A DNA stretch of 32,769 nt from Acidimicrobiales bacterium (GTDB lineage: Bacteria > Actinomycetota > Acidimicrobiia > Acidimicrobiales > MedAcidi-G1), in the NCBI GenBank assembly GCA_028823445.1, contig JAPKBH010000019.1, forward strand, positions 1-32,769, read 5' to 3'. Shown piece by piece: positions 23,755 through 32,023 of this stretch. Under the pieces are notes generated by a model. The model was not told where the DNA came from and made no database searches. It worked only from the letters and a program-made list of their open reading frames with translations. Position 1 is the stretch's first letter. Each line of letters opens with the position of its first letter. Position numbers and translations under genes: made by a program.

Positions 23755-25740
23755 TTACTGTATTTCGCTGCTCAGCATGGTCGCCGAATCTGGCCGAACC
23801 TCAAAGGTTAGTTGTCCGTTTGTTGCTTTTATTTCGTCAAGGGGGCTGGTCAGGTATTCCCAGAGGACTTCTTCAGCCGATTGGTAGTCGAAGGTTTCGT
23901 TGACGAACTCTTCGTTGGGCCACCGGCGGTAGGCCTCAGCAAAGGTGTTGTGGTAGGCGTCTATGCGGTGGCGGGTTACTGCTCCGTCCCAGCCGGGAGC
24001 ATGAATGGTGAGATTGAAGGTCTCGCCTACATGGCCGACGCGGGGTGCGGCATAGGCCAACGCTTTGGCTAGTGCTTCGGCAAGGGATGGGTTTATTGTT
24101 GAGCAGTCGGCAATGATCTGCTCGGCCGATTGGTTGGCTATCGCCATGGTGCTGATGGATGCCTCTACGTCTTCAAGTTGAAATGCTGGACACTCGGCTA
24201 AGACTGGTGCGACTTCCTTAGCGAACTCAAACCCTTGGGAGAGTAGTCCTCGTGCGAATTGTTCGGTTACTGTTCGGTTTTGAGCGGCGACCAAAAGCAC
24301 TAACTCGTCACCGTTTAGCGAGGCTATGAGGTGATAGGGGAAGGGGCCATCGAGTTGGTTGATGACGGCGACCCGGTTTCCTTGCAAATGCGACAGCATC
24401 CAAAATGATGTGGCGGTTGGCTTGGGCAGATTGTTGATGGTGAGCAACCCCATGCGGGAGTTGATCATGTCGGTGGTGCCCCAATCCCAGACTTCGAAGC
24501 GGTATAACCGGTCGTGATCTTGGGCAGCCATAGTGGCCGCTAGGGCAATGTCTTCTACGGCTCCTCGGTGGTCGCATAGCACGGCGCTGGGGTCTAAGCC
24601 AGTGGCTATTGGTGTGTCTCCGTCTTGGGCCGCGATGACGCTTTGGTCACAAGGTGTGGTGGCTTCTGCGCCGTGGCCCAGAGATGACGCATATTCTCCA
24701 ATACCGATGGGTAGGTCGGGTTGGCTTCCCCAGGAACGCACCGTTTCTACGGTGTTTTCGAAGAGGAACTTTCCCGGCTCGGAGTAGTGGTGGTAGGTTA
24801 AAAAATCGTAGGGGGGGTTATCGCCGCAGGCTGTTTGGATGGCTTGAAGGAGCGGTGTGTCGGCGCCTCCGATGCTGTGGGCCCATGAGGACACGTCGGG
24901 TCCTCCGATGAGAATGTCGGTCCGGTCGCCGAGCACCTGGCGCACTGTTTGAGCGGTGGCACACCACATGTTTACAAACTGTGTTTGGTTTTCTTCCCAC
25001 CAGATTTGATCGGGTTCGTTCCATATGCCGATCCGCAGGTTGGGGGTTTCTGAGTCGAAGATGGTAAGAAGTTCGGTGGTTGTTTCTTCTACGTATTGGA
25101 GCCAAGAAATGCCGCCGACTGGGTCAAGGGACGGCGGCCCGGACCACCAAATGTCGTCTTCGCATTGGCAATCAATATCTATACCGAAAGGATTCCGCGG
25201 GTCGGAGGCGTCTACTGCTAGTTCACGTAGAAGATGGGTTGTGTCGTCGTCTTCGTTGATGAGACAACCGCTGCAACTGGAGTGAAGGAAGGCGGGGACA
25301 CCCATCATTGACCAGTAGATGGGAAAACCTCTGGTATGGAGTTCTTGTATGACGCCGTGGTTGGCAATGGATTGTTCAAGGGAAAATCGACCAACGTTTA
25401 TTTTGTCCCAGTAACGCACGGGCCCTGGGGTGCAGTTGGTGGGGTCGGGGCACATTAAGCGTTCGATTCGGTCGTAATCGGCGTCGTCGTTCATTTGTTT
25501 GCCCGCATCAAGGTTGAGGGAGCGAAACAGGTCACCGAAGGGTTCGCCAAAATTGTCAAGGTCGAGGGTTACCTCGATGTCGCTAATTGGGGTTTTGGGC
25601 GGCGCTGTGGGGACGGGTGTGTTTTCTGTGGTGGTGGTTGAAGACTTGGGTGGCTCGGGGGGTTGGGTGGCGTTTTCTTTGCTGCAAGCGAACGTGAACA
25701 GCAGCAACCCACTTAATAAGGTAAGTTTTTTTGTATTCAT
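23755..25740 (-). CDS. Secreted lipoprotein, clan GH-A-like glycoside hydrolase
   Basis: This 661-aa exported protein has a hydrophobic signal with lipobox-like TFAC (lipid Cys19), a Pro/Thr-rich linker (about 20-55) and a (beta/alpha)8-type glycosidase domain. IGIWNEPDQIWW carries the likely acid/base Glu242, and LPIGIGEYASSLG the likely nucleophile Glu349. The order NEP then GEY, with YHHYS between, resembles GH39 (xylosidase/iduronidase) and related families. The family number is uncertain. Twelve cysteines besides the lipid Cys suggest disulfides. The ATG at 25738-25740 is chosen because AGGA lies about 10 nt upstream; two TTG codons before it are unlikely starts. It is divergent from a lyase-like lipoprotein, and a Dsb pair is close by. 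Confidence 0.8.
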   Translation of the reverse strand: MNTKKLTLLSGLLLFTFACSKENATQPPEPPKSSTTTTENTPVPTAPPKTPISDIEVTLDLDNFGEPFGDLFRSLNLDAGKQMNDDADYDRIERLMCPDPTNCTPGPVRYWDKINVGRFSLEQSIANHGVIQELHTRGFPIYWSMMGVPAFLHSSCSGCLINEDDDTTHLLRELAVDASDPRNPFGIDIDCQCEDDIWWSGPPSLDPVGGISWLQYVEETTTELLTIFDSETPNLRIGIWNEPDQIWWEENQTQFVNMWCATAQTVRQVLGDRTDILIGGPDVSSWAHSIGGADTPLLQAIQTACGDNPPYDFLTYHHYSEPGKFLFENTVETVRSWGSQPDLPIGIGEYASSLGHGAEATTPCDQSVIAAQDGDTPIATGLDPSAVLCDHRGAVEDIALAATMAAQDHDRLYRFEVWDWGTTDMINSRMGLLTINNLPKPTATSFWMLSHLQGNRVAVINQLDGPFPYHLIASLNGDELVLLVAAQNRTVTEQFARGLLSQGFEFAKEVAPVLAECPAFQLEDVEASISTMAIANQSAEQIIADCSTINPSLAEALAKALAYAAPRVGHVGETFNLTIHAPGWDGAVTRHRIDAYHNTFAEAYRRWPNEEFVNETFDYQSAEEVLWEYLTSPLDEIKATNGQLTFEVRPDSATMLSSEIQ

Positions 25741-25938
25741 CAACAACTTTTCCTACTTTGACGTAGAACAGTCTGACTCAACACCCATAGTTGGTTGGAC
25801 GTTGGGTCTCCGTCTTGGAGTGGGTGCTTTAAATACATAGGTGCTGACGCTAGCCCACGGGTAGAAGAGATGTGCCGCGGTGCTGAAGGTTGTATGCAGC
25901 ACGGACTTGACGGTGCTTTGTGGTAACCATATGGCCTG

Positions 25939-27075
25939 ATGAAGAAGATTGTATTGACATTTGGTGTTTTAGTTTTGTTGGCTGGCTGCGGGGCTTTTTC
26001 TGATGAGGAATACTTTTTTGCCACGACGACCACGGAAAGTAGTGGTTTGTCGGTAACTACCACTTTGGGTTCTTCTACGACGCTGCTGCCTGATCTTGAG
26101 GAAATAACCACTACTTCCTCAACTGTGGAGGTTCCTCGGGTGCCTGATTTGGTGTTCCAGAGCGGGTTTGAGTCGGGGAGCGAAGTTTTGACGGCAGTGG
26201 GTACGGGGGCGCCTTGTACCGACGACATTGTTGGCGAGGATGTCTCGGTGGATGGTTACGGAAATTGGGAAACCGATTTAGAGGGCGGTTCGTTTGGCCG
26301 GTTCCAGTTTTGTTTCGGTGGGGGAACGCCCGACCAACGGGGAGTGGAAATTGTCGCTGACCCCGCAGACCCCACCAACCTGGTTTTACACACATGGATT
26401 GCTCTGCCGGGTGAAAACGTGTCTGACGATGATGACATCCCGTGTAATGGTTCCGGCGGCCGCGGGGACCGCAAGGCACGGGTGCAAGCGGTGCTTAAGG
26501 ACAATCCGAATTTGCAGCAATTTTATTACACGGTGCGTTTGCGGTTAGGGGATGGGTTTCAGGCTTTGGTGGAGGGCGACCGAGAGATTGACTGGCTGAC
26601 CATTGGAGAGTTTTGGAATAACACATCGGCAGAATCAGGGTCGTTTCGGGTGACGCTAAATTTGGTGAAGGAAACAGCAGAGAGGGGCGCACCGTTACGT
26701 TTTGGTTTGAAGTCTGATATGCAGCCGGATGAAGCAACGGACAAGAAGTGGTTTCCGGTGTGGCCCGAGGGGCAGATTGTTTCAATTCCGGTACCTATTG
26801 GAGAATGGTTTACCTTAAGCGTGTCACTGGTGGAAGGCGGCGAAGATTCTGGTCGGGTAACGGTGACGGTAACCCTGGCTGATGATTCGCAGCATCTGAT
26901 TGCTGATGTGACGGGCTTTACTTATAGCCCGGAGGGTCAACCTGATGGCTTTGCTTCAATCAGTCCCATCAAACTTTACACCTCTGGAGAGTTGATGTGT
27001 GCTTTGTACGACCAAGGCTTTTTGCTTGATGCTTGGTGGGACGATTTTGCCGTCAGTGCGCTGTCTGGCGGTTAG
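25939..27075 (+). CDS. Secreted lipoprotein with polysaccharide-lyase-like jelly-roll domain
   Basis: This 378-aa lipoprotein has signal peptide MKKIVLTFGVLVLLAGC with a perfect LAGC lipobox (Cys17) and a long Thr/Ser-rich linker (about 28-70). The roughly 300-residue beta-rich domain resembles the Polysacc_lyase/heparin-lyase I-like concanavalin fold: a GDRKARVQ strand, FYYTVRLRLGDGF, DWLTIGEFWNN, and near the end SPIKLYTSG and DAWWDDFAVS. Catalytic residues cannot be named, so a binding-only role is possible. Four cysteines besides the lipid one. No ribosome-binding site precedes the ATG. The 198-bp gap to the divergent glycosidase has a TTGACG (25907-25912) but no well-placed -10. Confidence 0.75.
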   Translation: MKKIVLTFGVLVLLAGCGAFSDEEYFFATTTTESSGLSVTTTLGSSTTLLPDLEEITTTSSTVEVPRVPDLVFQSGFESGSEVLTAVGTGAPCTDDIVGEDVSVDGYGNWETDLEGGSFGRFQFCFGGGTPDQRGVEIVADPADPTNLVLHTWIALPGENVSDDDDIPCNGSGGRGDRKARVQAVLKDNPNLQQFYYTVRLRLGDGFQALVEGDREIDWLTIGEFWNNTSAESGSFRVTLNLVKETAERGAPLRFGLKSDMQPDEATDKKWFPVWPEGQIVSIPVPIGEWFTLSVSLVEGGEDSGRVTVTVTLADDSQHLIADVTGFTYSPEGQPDGFASISPIKLYTSGELMCALYDQGFLLDAWWDDFAVSALSGG

Positions 27076-27112
27076 TAAGAATTTAGTTTTCTCGGCGATA
27101 CCGTCGGCTTTG

Positions 27113-27643
27113 ATGACTGTTGACCAGGTTTCGATGTTTTTGTCGTTGTTGGCGCTGATAGCCGGCGTTGGCACGTTGTTGGTTTTGTGGGCTTTGACAC
27201 CAAAGGGAGCGGGTCTACGGCTTTGGCTGGTTCCTCAGGCGCGAACCTTGGCGTTGGTGGTGGCTGCGACTTCGGTGGCCGGCAGTTTGTATTTTTCGCA
27301 GGTGGCGCATTACACGCCGTGTTTGTTGTGTTGGTGGCAGCGCATTGCCATGTATCCGTTGGTGGTGGTTTTGGGGGTAGGGCTGTGGCGGCGTATTTCT
27401 GATTTGGTTTGGCTGGTTTTGCCGTTGTCGCTGGCTGGTTTGGCCACTTCGGTTTACCATTACCAGTTGCAAGTGTTTCCTGAGCAGGGTTCTTCGTGTG
27501 CTCCGGGGGCTTCTTGTGCTTTTCGGTGGGTGGAGTCCTTTGGGTTTATTTCGATACCGTTTATGGCGGGTTGTGGGTTTGCCGTTATTAGTGCGTTAAT
27601 GATTTTGGATAGCAAGTTTTCTCAAGTGAAGGAGACAGCATGA
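27113..27643 (+). CDS. DsbB-like disulfide bond formation membrane protein
   Basis: This 176-aa integral membrane protein has about four helices. The quinone-linked CxxC is Cys70/Cys73 in YTPCLLCWWQR and the second periplasmic-side pair is Cys129/Cys135 in SSCAPGASC, both as in DsbB. It would re-oxidise an exported thiol oxidase using quinone. The ATG at 27113 is preferred; the frame extends to 26999 but that part overlaps the lyase gene. TACCGT (27099-27104) ends 8 nt before the ATG, a possible leaderless start. The stop overlaps the next gene (ATGA), a thioredoxin-fold protein, forming a redox operon. Confidence 0.88.
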   Translation: MTVDQVSMFLSLLALIAGVGTLLVLWALTPKGAGLRLWLVPQARTLALVVAATSVAGSLYFSQVAHYTPCLLCWWQRIAMYPLVVVLGVGLWRRISDLVWLVLPLSLAGLATSVYHYQLQVFPEQGSSCAPGASCAFRWVESFGFISIPFMAGCGFAVISALMILDSKFSQVKETA

Positions 27644-28269
27644 GCGCTGTGCCAGCAAAAAATAAAAATCTGTTGTTTGCTATCGCCGGGGTAGTGGTGT
27701 TGGCGCTGATGGTGGTTTGGTTTTCTGGTTCTGATGAACCGGTGGGTGAGATGGTGCCCACAGTAGAGGTGGCGGCGGTGCAGGTAACCGGTGTTCCTTT
27801 GCCTTCTTTTGTTAATGAGTTAGGTGATGTAGCGGTGGGCATGGAGGCGCCTGGGGTGAGCGGGGTGTCGTTTACTGGTGAGGAGATTTCGGTGCAAGCG
27901 GGCGAGGGCTCTGCTTATGTCCTCGGGTTTTTTGCTCACTGGTGCCCGCATTGTCAGCGTGAGTTGCCGGGGTTGAGCGAGTGGATGATGTTTAATGATC
28001 CCCCAGATGGGGTAGAGGTAGTGGCGGTTTCGACGGCCGTTAATGATGGTGCCCCCAACTATCCGCCTTCGGCTTGGTTTCGTGAGGTTGGTTGGACGGC
28101 CGATGTGTTGGTGGATTCCGAAGCGATGGGTGTGGCTGATGCTTTTGGTTTGAGCAGTTACCCCTTTTTCGTGTTGGTTGGTGCGGATGGAAAGGTGGTT
28201 GCTCGGGTGAGCGGTGAGATCGGTATCCCAGTGTGGGAACGGTTGTTGGAAGCAGCTGCTCGAGGGTAA
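27640..28269 (+). CDS. Membrane-anchored TlpA/ResA-like thioredoxin-fold protein
   Basis: This 209-aa protein has one N-terminal anchor (about 11-28), a spacer, and an extracytoplasmic thioredoxin fold with active site WCPHC (Cys102/Cys105) and cis-Pro loop SSYPFFVLVG. The CPHC pair is the DsbA-type dipeptide, suggesting oxidation rather than reduction, which suits the overlapping DsbB-like partner upstream. AAGGAG (27629-27634) lies 5 nt before the ATG, inside the dsbB-like gene. The acidic, Val-rich spacer (about 35-90) is not conserved in any way I recognise. It probably serves folding of exported, Cys-containing proteins such as the neighbouring lipoproteins. Confidence 0.88.
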   Translation: MSAVPAKNKNLLFAIAGVVVLALMVVWFSGSDEPVGEMVPTVEVAAVQVTGVPLPSFVNELGDVAVGMEAPGVSGVSFTGEEISVQAGEGSAYVLGFFAHWCPHCQRELPGLSEWMMFNDPPDGVEVVAVSTAVNDGAPNYPPSAWFREVGWTADVLVDSEAMGVADAFGLSSYPFFVLVGADGKVVARVSGEIGIPVWERLLEAAARG

Positions 28270-28317
28270 TTTTTCTTTAGGGCGTGGGTTTTGCGCTGAG
28301 CCTGCCAGAATGCCGGT

Positions 28318-28393
28318 GGGCCGGTAGCTCAGTGGTTAGAGCAGGCGACTCATAATCGCTCGGTCGCGGGTTCGATCCCCGCCCGGCCCACCA
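28318..28393 (+). tRNA. tRNA-Met (anticodon CAT), CCA encoded
   Basis: This 76-nt cloverleaf has acceptor arms GGGCCGG (28318-28324) and CCGGCCC (28383-28389), discriminator A and encoded CCA (28391-28393). The anticodon loop is CTCATAA and the T-arm is GCGGG TTCGATC CCCGC. The loop context fits elongator Met; a lysidine-modified tRNA-Ile2 with the same CAT anticodon cannot be excluded by eye. It is not an initiator type because the first acceptor pair is a normal G-C. Confidence 0.92.
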
Positions 28394-28396
28394 ATC

Positions 28397-28424
28397 TTGA
28401 CTTTGTTTGCTCCGATGAGATAAT
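28397..28424 (+). promoter_or_regulatory. Sigma70-type promoter for a leaderless membrane-protein gene
   Basis: TTGACT (28397-28402), a 16-bp spacer and GATAAT (28419-28424) form the best -35/-10 pair in the window. Five bases later comes the ATG at 28430, so transcription should start on or next to the start codon. The -35 begins 4 bases after the tRNA-Met CCA end. Confidence 0.7.
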
Positions 28425-28429
28425 GCAGT

Positions 28430-28765
28430 ATGGAAAGCTTTGAAACACAGGAGTCCGTAGCAGGGCAGAAAGAATTTGACAAGGTTTCTGTGGCTTCGTT
28501 GGTGTTGGTGCTTTTAGCCTTTTGTTCCGCGCTCCTCCCGATGACTGACAGCGGGCCACCGAGTCTATTTGTAGCCTTTCTAATCTTTTACTTCCCTGGA
28601 GGGGTGTGCGGCATTTGGGGTTTAATTCGCACGAAAAAAAATCCTCATTTGCGAGGAAGAAGTTTGGCCATGACGACTCTTCTTATCGGCAACCCGATAT
28701 CACTTTGGATCATCGGTATTTTCCTTTACTTTTCTCTGGGCACACTAAACGGCGGCTGCTGCTAG
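28430..28765 (+). CDS. Small DUF4190-like membrane protein
   Basis: This 111-aa protein has about three membrane segments (around 19-37, 45-62 and 80-103). A short polar N-terminus and the central GVCGIWGLIRTKKNPHLRGR loop recall the DUF4190 group of small membrane proteins of unknown role. It ends GTLNGGCC; the terminal Cys pair is unusual. The start is set by the strong promoter, which leaves no room for a leader. It is the last gene before the shift in base composition. The following 123 bp to the aldo/keto reductase stop contain no recognisable gene. Confidence 0.7.
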   Translation: MESFETQESVAGQKEFDKVSVASLVLVLLAFCSALLPMTDSGPPSLFVAFLIFYFPGGVCGIWGLIRTKKNPHLRGRSLAMTTLLIGNPISLWIIGIFLYFSLGTLNGGCC

Positions 28766-28888
28766 CGGGACCAGCCTTAGAACAACTTGTTGAGGGTTCT
28801 CCCAGGCTTTCGCCTTATGGGTCACCTCCTCAGAAGAGTAGGGGGAGCAGAGAGAAAAGAGATAGCGCAATATGGAGGGGATCTCTAA

Positions 28889-29848
28889 TCACTGACTTCC
28901 CTGAAGCCAAGAGTATTCGTCGCTGGTAAGCACTATTCCGCTTGCCTCTACATTTTTTTCTGCTTCGCAGAGTGTTCGGGCCGCACAGGTAGCGAAAGTA
29001 GGAAATAGTGCCGCAAGAATGTAGGCCACAGAAACCTGTTCAAGGTCGCATCCTTTTTCCGCAGCGAGACTTATTGCACGTTCCCGTCGATTCATATTCT
29101 CGGTAGAACCGTAACAACGAACTGTTTCAGAAAAAGTTGAAAGATTCGGATCATAAGAAGAAGTTAAAAACCCGCTAGCTAAAGAGGACCAAGCCAGCAC
29201 AGGCATTTGGTTTTGCGCAAACCAGTCTCGCTCATCTGAATGGTTGCCACCGGTAATTGTTGTTACACCAGGCCAAGGAGCGTCAATCTGATCAACAAGT
29301 GAGAAATGAGGACTTGTTGCAGAAGGGGGAGTTAGGTCGTTTTCTTGAGCGTAGGTCATTGCTTCTTCAAGCCGGGTAAAAGACCAGTTTGAGACACCCC
29401 AAGCACAAATGGTTCCTTTCGAGACTTCAAGAGATACAGCATCAACAAGTTCAGGAACAGGAACGCGTTCGTCATCTCGGTGAAAAAGCCAAAGATCAAT
29501 CTTGTCAACTCCCATACGGTTACAAGAAATAGATATGTCTTTAGAAACATTTTCTGGCAGCACCCGTGAAGCAGACCAGTCCGGAGGCCCAGGATGACAG
29601 CCTTTACCGATGATTGTGACGTCATCACGAACTCCTCGTGTAGTCACCCACTTCCCGAGCCGCTCATCACATGACCCGTTCTCGTCTGCGTAAGTAAGTC
29701 CACTGTCAAAAGCGTTGATACCCGCCGAGAAAACGTCATCAAGTAGGCGATGAGGTTCTTCAACCAGAGTCTGACCAAAGAGCGGGGTGGCTCCTTGAAT
29801 CACGGAAGGTACGGGAAGAGGGACACCGTCTATCATTTTTTTATCCAT
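28889..29848 (-). CDS. Aldo/keto reductase
   Basis: This 319-aa NADPH-dependent carbonyl reductase family protein has the catalytic tetrad Asp48 and Tyr53 (NAFDSGLTYADENG), Lys82 (IIGKGCHPG) and His123 (DLWLFHRDDE). The (beta/alpha)8 order is normal; the C-terminal cofactor motif (usually GAR/GxS) reads CAARTLCEAEKN. The ATG at 29846-29848 has AAGGAG seven bases upstream, the best ribosome-binding site in this part, and is preferred over a frame reaching 29902. It overlaps the upstream oxidoreductase gene by 8 bp, so the two form an operon. Base composition is clearly lower in G+C than the left 28 kb. Substrate unknown; a sugar or sugar-like ketone is plausible. Confidence 0.88.
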   Translation of the reverse strand: MDKKMIDGVPLPVPSVIQGATPLFGQTLVEEPHRLLDDVFSAGINAFDSGLTYADENGSCDERLGKWVTTRGVRDDVTIIGKGCHPGPPDWSASRVLPENVSKDISISCNRMGVDKIDLWLFHRDDERVPVPELVDAVSLEVSKGTICAWGVSNWSFTRLEEAMTYAQENDLTPPSATSPHFSLVDQIDAPWPGVTTITGGNHSDERDWFAQNQMPVLAWSSLASGFLTSSYDPNLSTFSETVRCYGSTENMNRRERAISLAAEKGCDLEQVSVAYILAALFPTFATCAARTLCEAEKNVEASGIVLTSDEYSWLQGSQ

Positions 29849-30818
29849 TTTCAGACTCCTTATCTGCAGGGTAAATAACGCCGATTTCGGAACGGATTTC
29901 ATCCATTAAACGCGACATCGAAAGAGACCAACTCCAAGGAACCACATCGCTTTCAACTGCTCCAGATTCCAAACATCTCTGAACTTCTCTTATTTGGTAT
30001 TCGAACCCGTTGACGTCATGAGGAATAGAAATATCTTCTGACAAAGAGTTAGATGTAAGGACAGCTTTTTCGGCTTGCCAAAAAAATGGTATTTCAATCA
30101 TTCCCTCGGAACCGATTACCCGGCCTGAGAATCCAAGAGCAGCATTTATCGCTGAACCAAGACGGGCAAGCCCACCGTTGGGGTATTTAGCAACTATCCC
30201 AAGATGTGTATCTATACCTTTAGAGGAAAGATCAGCTTTAGCAGAGAATTCTTCGGGCGGAGATCCATAAATAAGGTCAGCCAAAGTCAATGTGTAAATA
30301 CCGACGTCAAGCAGACTTCCTCCTGCTAGATCAGGGTTCCATAATCGGCTTTCTGGAACATAGGGGGCGTTGAAACCAAATGATGCTTCGACAAGAACGA
30401 CTTCCCCGATTTTTCCTTCGTTGATCCATGATAAAACTTTTTCATAAACAGGTAAATGTCGTGTCCACATTGCTTCCATTAAAAAAGTTTGCGTGCTCTC
30501 CGCTGTTCGAATCATTTTGGAAACCTCGGACTCATTTACTGCAAGAGGCTTTTCGCACAACACCGGAACTGAAGCTTCTAATAAGGGGACAGTAGAAGAA
30601 CAATGCTCACTATGAGGGACAGCAATATAAGCAGCATCCACCGCACTTACTAATGACAGAAGGTCAGTTGAACCTTCTGGCACATCATAAGAACTACAAA
30701 AATCTTCTATACGACCTGAATCTCTGCCTACAACCATTTCTATAGAGTGCCCAATCCCTCGAGCAGCTTCCATAAAAGTCTTAGCAATCGATCCATGACC
30801 TACTATTCCCCAGCGCAT
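29841..30818 (-). CDS. Gfo/Idh/MocA family NAD(P)-dependent oxidoreductase
   Basis: This 325-aa dehydrogenase has an N-terminal Rossmann fold (WGIVGHGSIAKTF), the family motif VLCEKPLAVNESE with the catalytic-loop Lys, and MEAMWTRHLPVYEKVL in the second domain. GGSLLDVGIYTLTLADLIYG resembles trans-1,2-dihydrobenzene-1,2-diol/xylose dehydrogenase-like members. It would act on a sugar or cyclitol. The ATG at 30818 is chosen because family members start M-R-W-G-I; an in-frame ATG at 30863 would add 15 residues and leave only 46 bp for two divergent promoters. It overlaps the aldo/keto reductase gene by 8 bp. It shares the low G+C of the right-hand block. Confidence 0.87.
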   Translation of the reverse strand: MRWGIVGHGSIAKTFMEAARGIGHSIEMVVGRDSGRIEDFCSSYDVPEGSTDLLSLVSAVDAAYIAVPHSEHCSSTVPLLEASVPVLCEKPLAVNESEVSKMIRTAESTQTFLMEAMWTRHLPVYEKVLSWINEGKIGEVVLVEASFGFNAPYVPESRLWNPDLAGGSLLDVGIYTLTLADLIYGSPPEEFSAKADLSSKGIDTHLGIVAKYPNGGLARLGSAINAALGFSGRVIGSEGMIEIPFFWQAEKAVLTSNSLSEDISIPHDVNGFEYQIREVQRCLESGAVESDVVPWSWSLSMSRLMDEIRSEIGVIYPADKESENG

Positions 30819-30909
30819 CCACTCAGCATTACCGACGAGAAAGAAAATGTCTATTTGAGGCATGCCTTAAAAAAAAAGTAAAGTAAGCGTTCTGACGGAA
30901 AGAAGAAAA

Positions 30910-31977
30910 ATGAAGGTAGCAATCGGATATGGCGGGCCGGCATCAGGATCAAAGCGCGATTGGGATACTCAAGTCGAGTTCCTTCTCGAAGCAGAACAGA
31001 TGGGTGTCGATATTATCTGGAGCGCAGAAGCCTGGGGCATGGACGGCGTAACAACCTTGGCTTACCTTGCGGCAGTAACAAAGAAAGTGAAACTAGGAAC
31101 AGGAATTCTACAAATCTCTGCTCGGGCTCCCGTAATGACCGCCATGACCGCTTTGTCTCTTGCATCCATCAGTGATGATCGCTTTATTCTTGGTTTAGGG
31201 GTTAGCGGACCTCAAGTAGTTGAAGGTCTTCACGGGGTTCCCTTCTCAAAACCGTTATCTCGATTGAAAGAAACTGTTGATATTATTCGACAAGCTTTCG
31301 CCGGGGAAAAGATTTCCTATCAAGGGACACATCATGAACTCCCTCTCCCCGGAGGGCAAGGAAAATCTTTACGCTTAGCTCAACGGCCAAATGAAAATAT
31401 TCCGATATGGCTCGCCACGCTTGGACCTAAGTCTCTTGCCTACACCGGAGAAGCTGCTGATGGTTGGGTTGGGACATCATTTGTACCCAGTGGAGCAGAA
31501 GCCACACTCGGACATATCCAACAAGCAGCACGCGAAGCCAACCGAAAACCACATAGTGTCGAATATCAAGCAGGGGGAGCGGTCCAATTTGGCGAAGACC
31601 TTGAAGCATTAATTGCCCCACGACGCCCAGGAGTAGCTTTCACATTAGGAGCCATGGGATCCCCGACAACTAACTTCTACAACGACGCCTATCGTCGAGC
31701 AGGATTCGAAGAAGAAGCTAGACATGTGCAGAAACTTTGGATTGAAAAAAAACGAGAAGAAGCAACTGCGGCAGTGCCCGATGAGTTAGTTCTACAAACA
31801 AATTTCTTAGGTACCAAAGAACAGGTAACAGAACGTGTTCGAGCATATAGAGACGCAGGAATCACGGTGCTAAGAGTGCAACCCGAAGGCGCGAATCAGC
31901 AAGAACGTTTAGACGGTCTCGGACAAATCGTTGATGTTGTTAAGACGGTGAGTGAAGAGGACTCAGGGAACTCTTAG
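30910..31977 (+). CDS. LLM-class (luciferase-like) F420-dependent oxidoreductase
   Basis: This 355-aa TIM-barrel flavin/F420 enzyme belongs to the bacterial luciferase-like family. Typical features: the start KVAIGYG, IIWSAEAWGMDGVTTLAYLAAVTKKVKLGTGI, RFILGLGVSGPQVVEGLHG, and PIWLATLGPKSLAYTGEAADGWVG. The arrangement is that of actinobacterial F420-dependent proteins; FMN use cannot be excluded. The ATG has GGAAAGAAG just upstream. It is divergent from the Gfo/Idh/MocA gene by 91 bp and is followed by an SDR gene 46 bp later. It lies in the low-G+C block. Substrate unknown. Confidence 0.88.
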   Translation: MKVAIGYGGPASGSKRDWDTQVEFLLEAEQMGVDIIWSAEAWGMDGVTTLAYLAAVTKKVKLGTGILQISARAPVMTAMTALSLASISDDRFILGLGVSGPQVVEGLHGVPFSKPLSRLKETVDIIRQAFAGEKISYQGTHHELPLPGGQGKSLRLAQRPNENIPIWLATLGPKSLAYTGEAADGWVGTSFVPSGAEATLGHIQQAAREANRKPHSVEYQAGGAVQFGEDLEALIAPRRPGVAFTLGAMGSPTTNFYNDAYRRAGFEEEARHVQKLWIEKKREEATAAVPDELVLQTNFLGTKEQVTERVRAYRDAGITVLRVQPEGANQQERLDGLGQIVDVVKTVSEEDSGNS

Positions 31978-32023
31978 TAGGCTGGTAATAGATGGGTGAA
32001 AAAATAATGGGAAACTTCTTTAT

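Noticed and set aside
28350-28559. 69-aa minus-strand frame ending GRAGIEPATERL
   Set aside because: A typical artefact of the reverse strand of a tRNA gene (tRNA-Met at 28318-28393); it lies opposite a promoter and a real gene.
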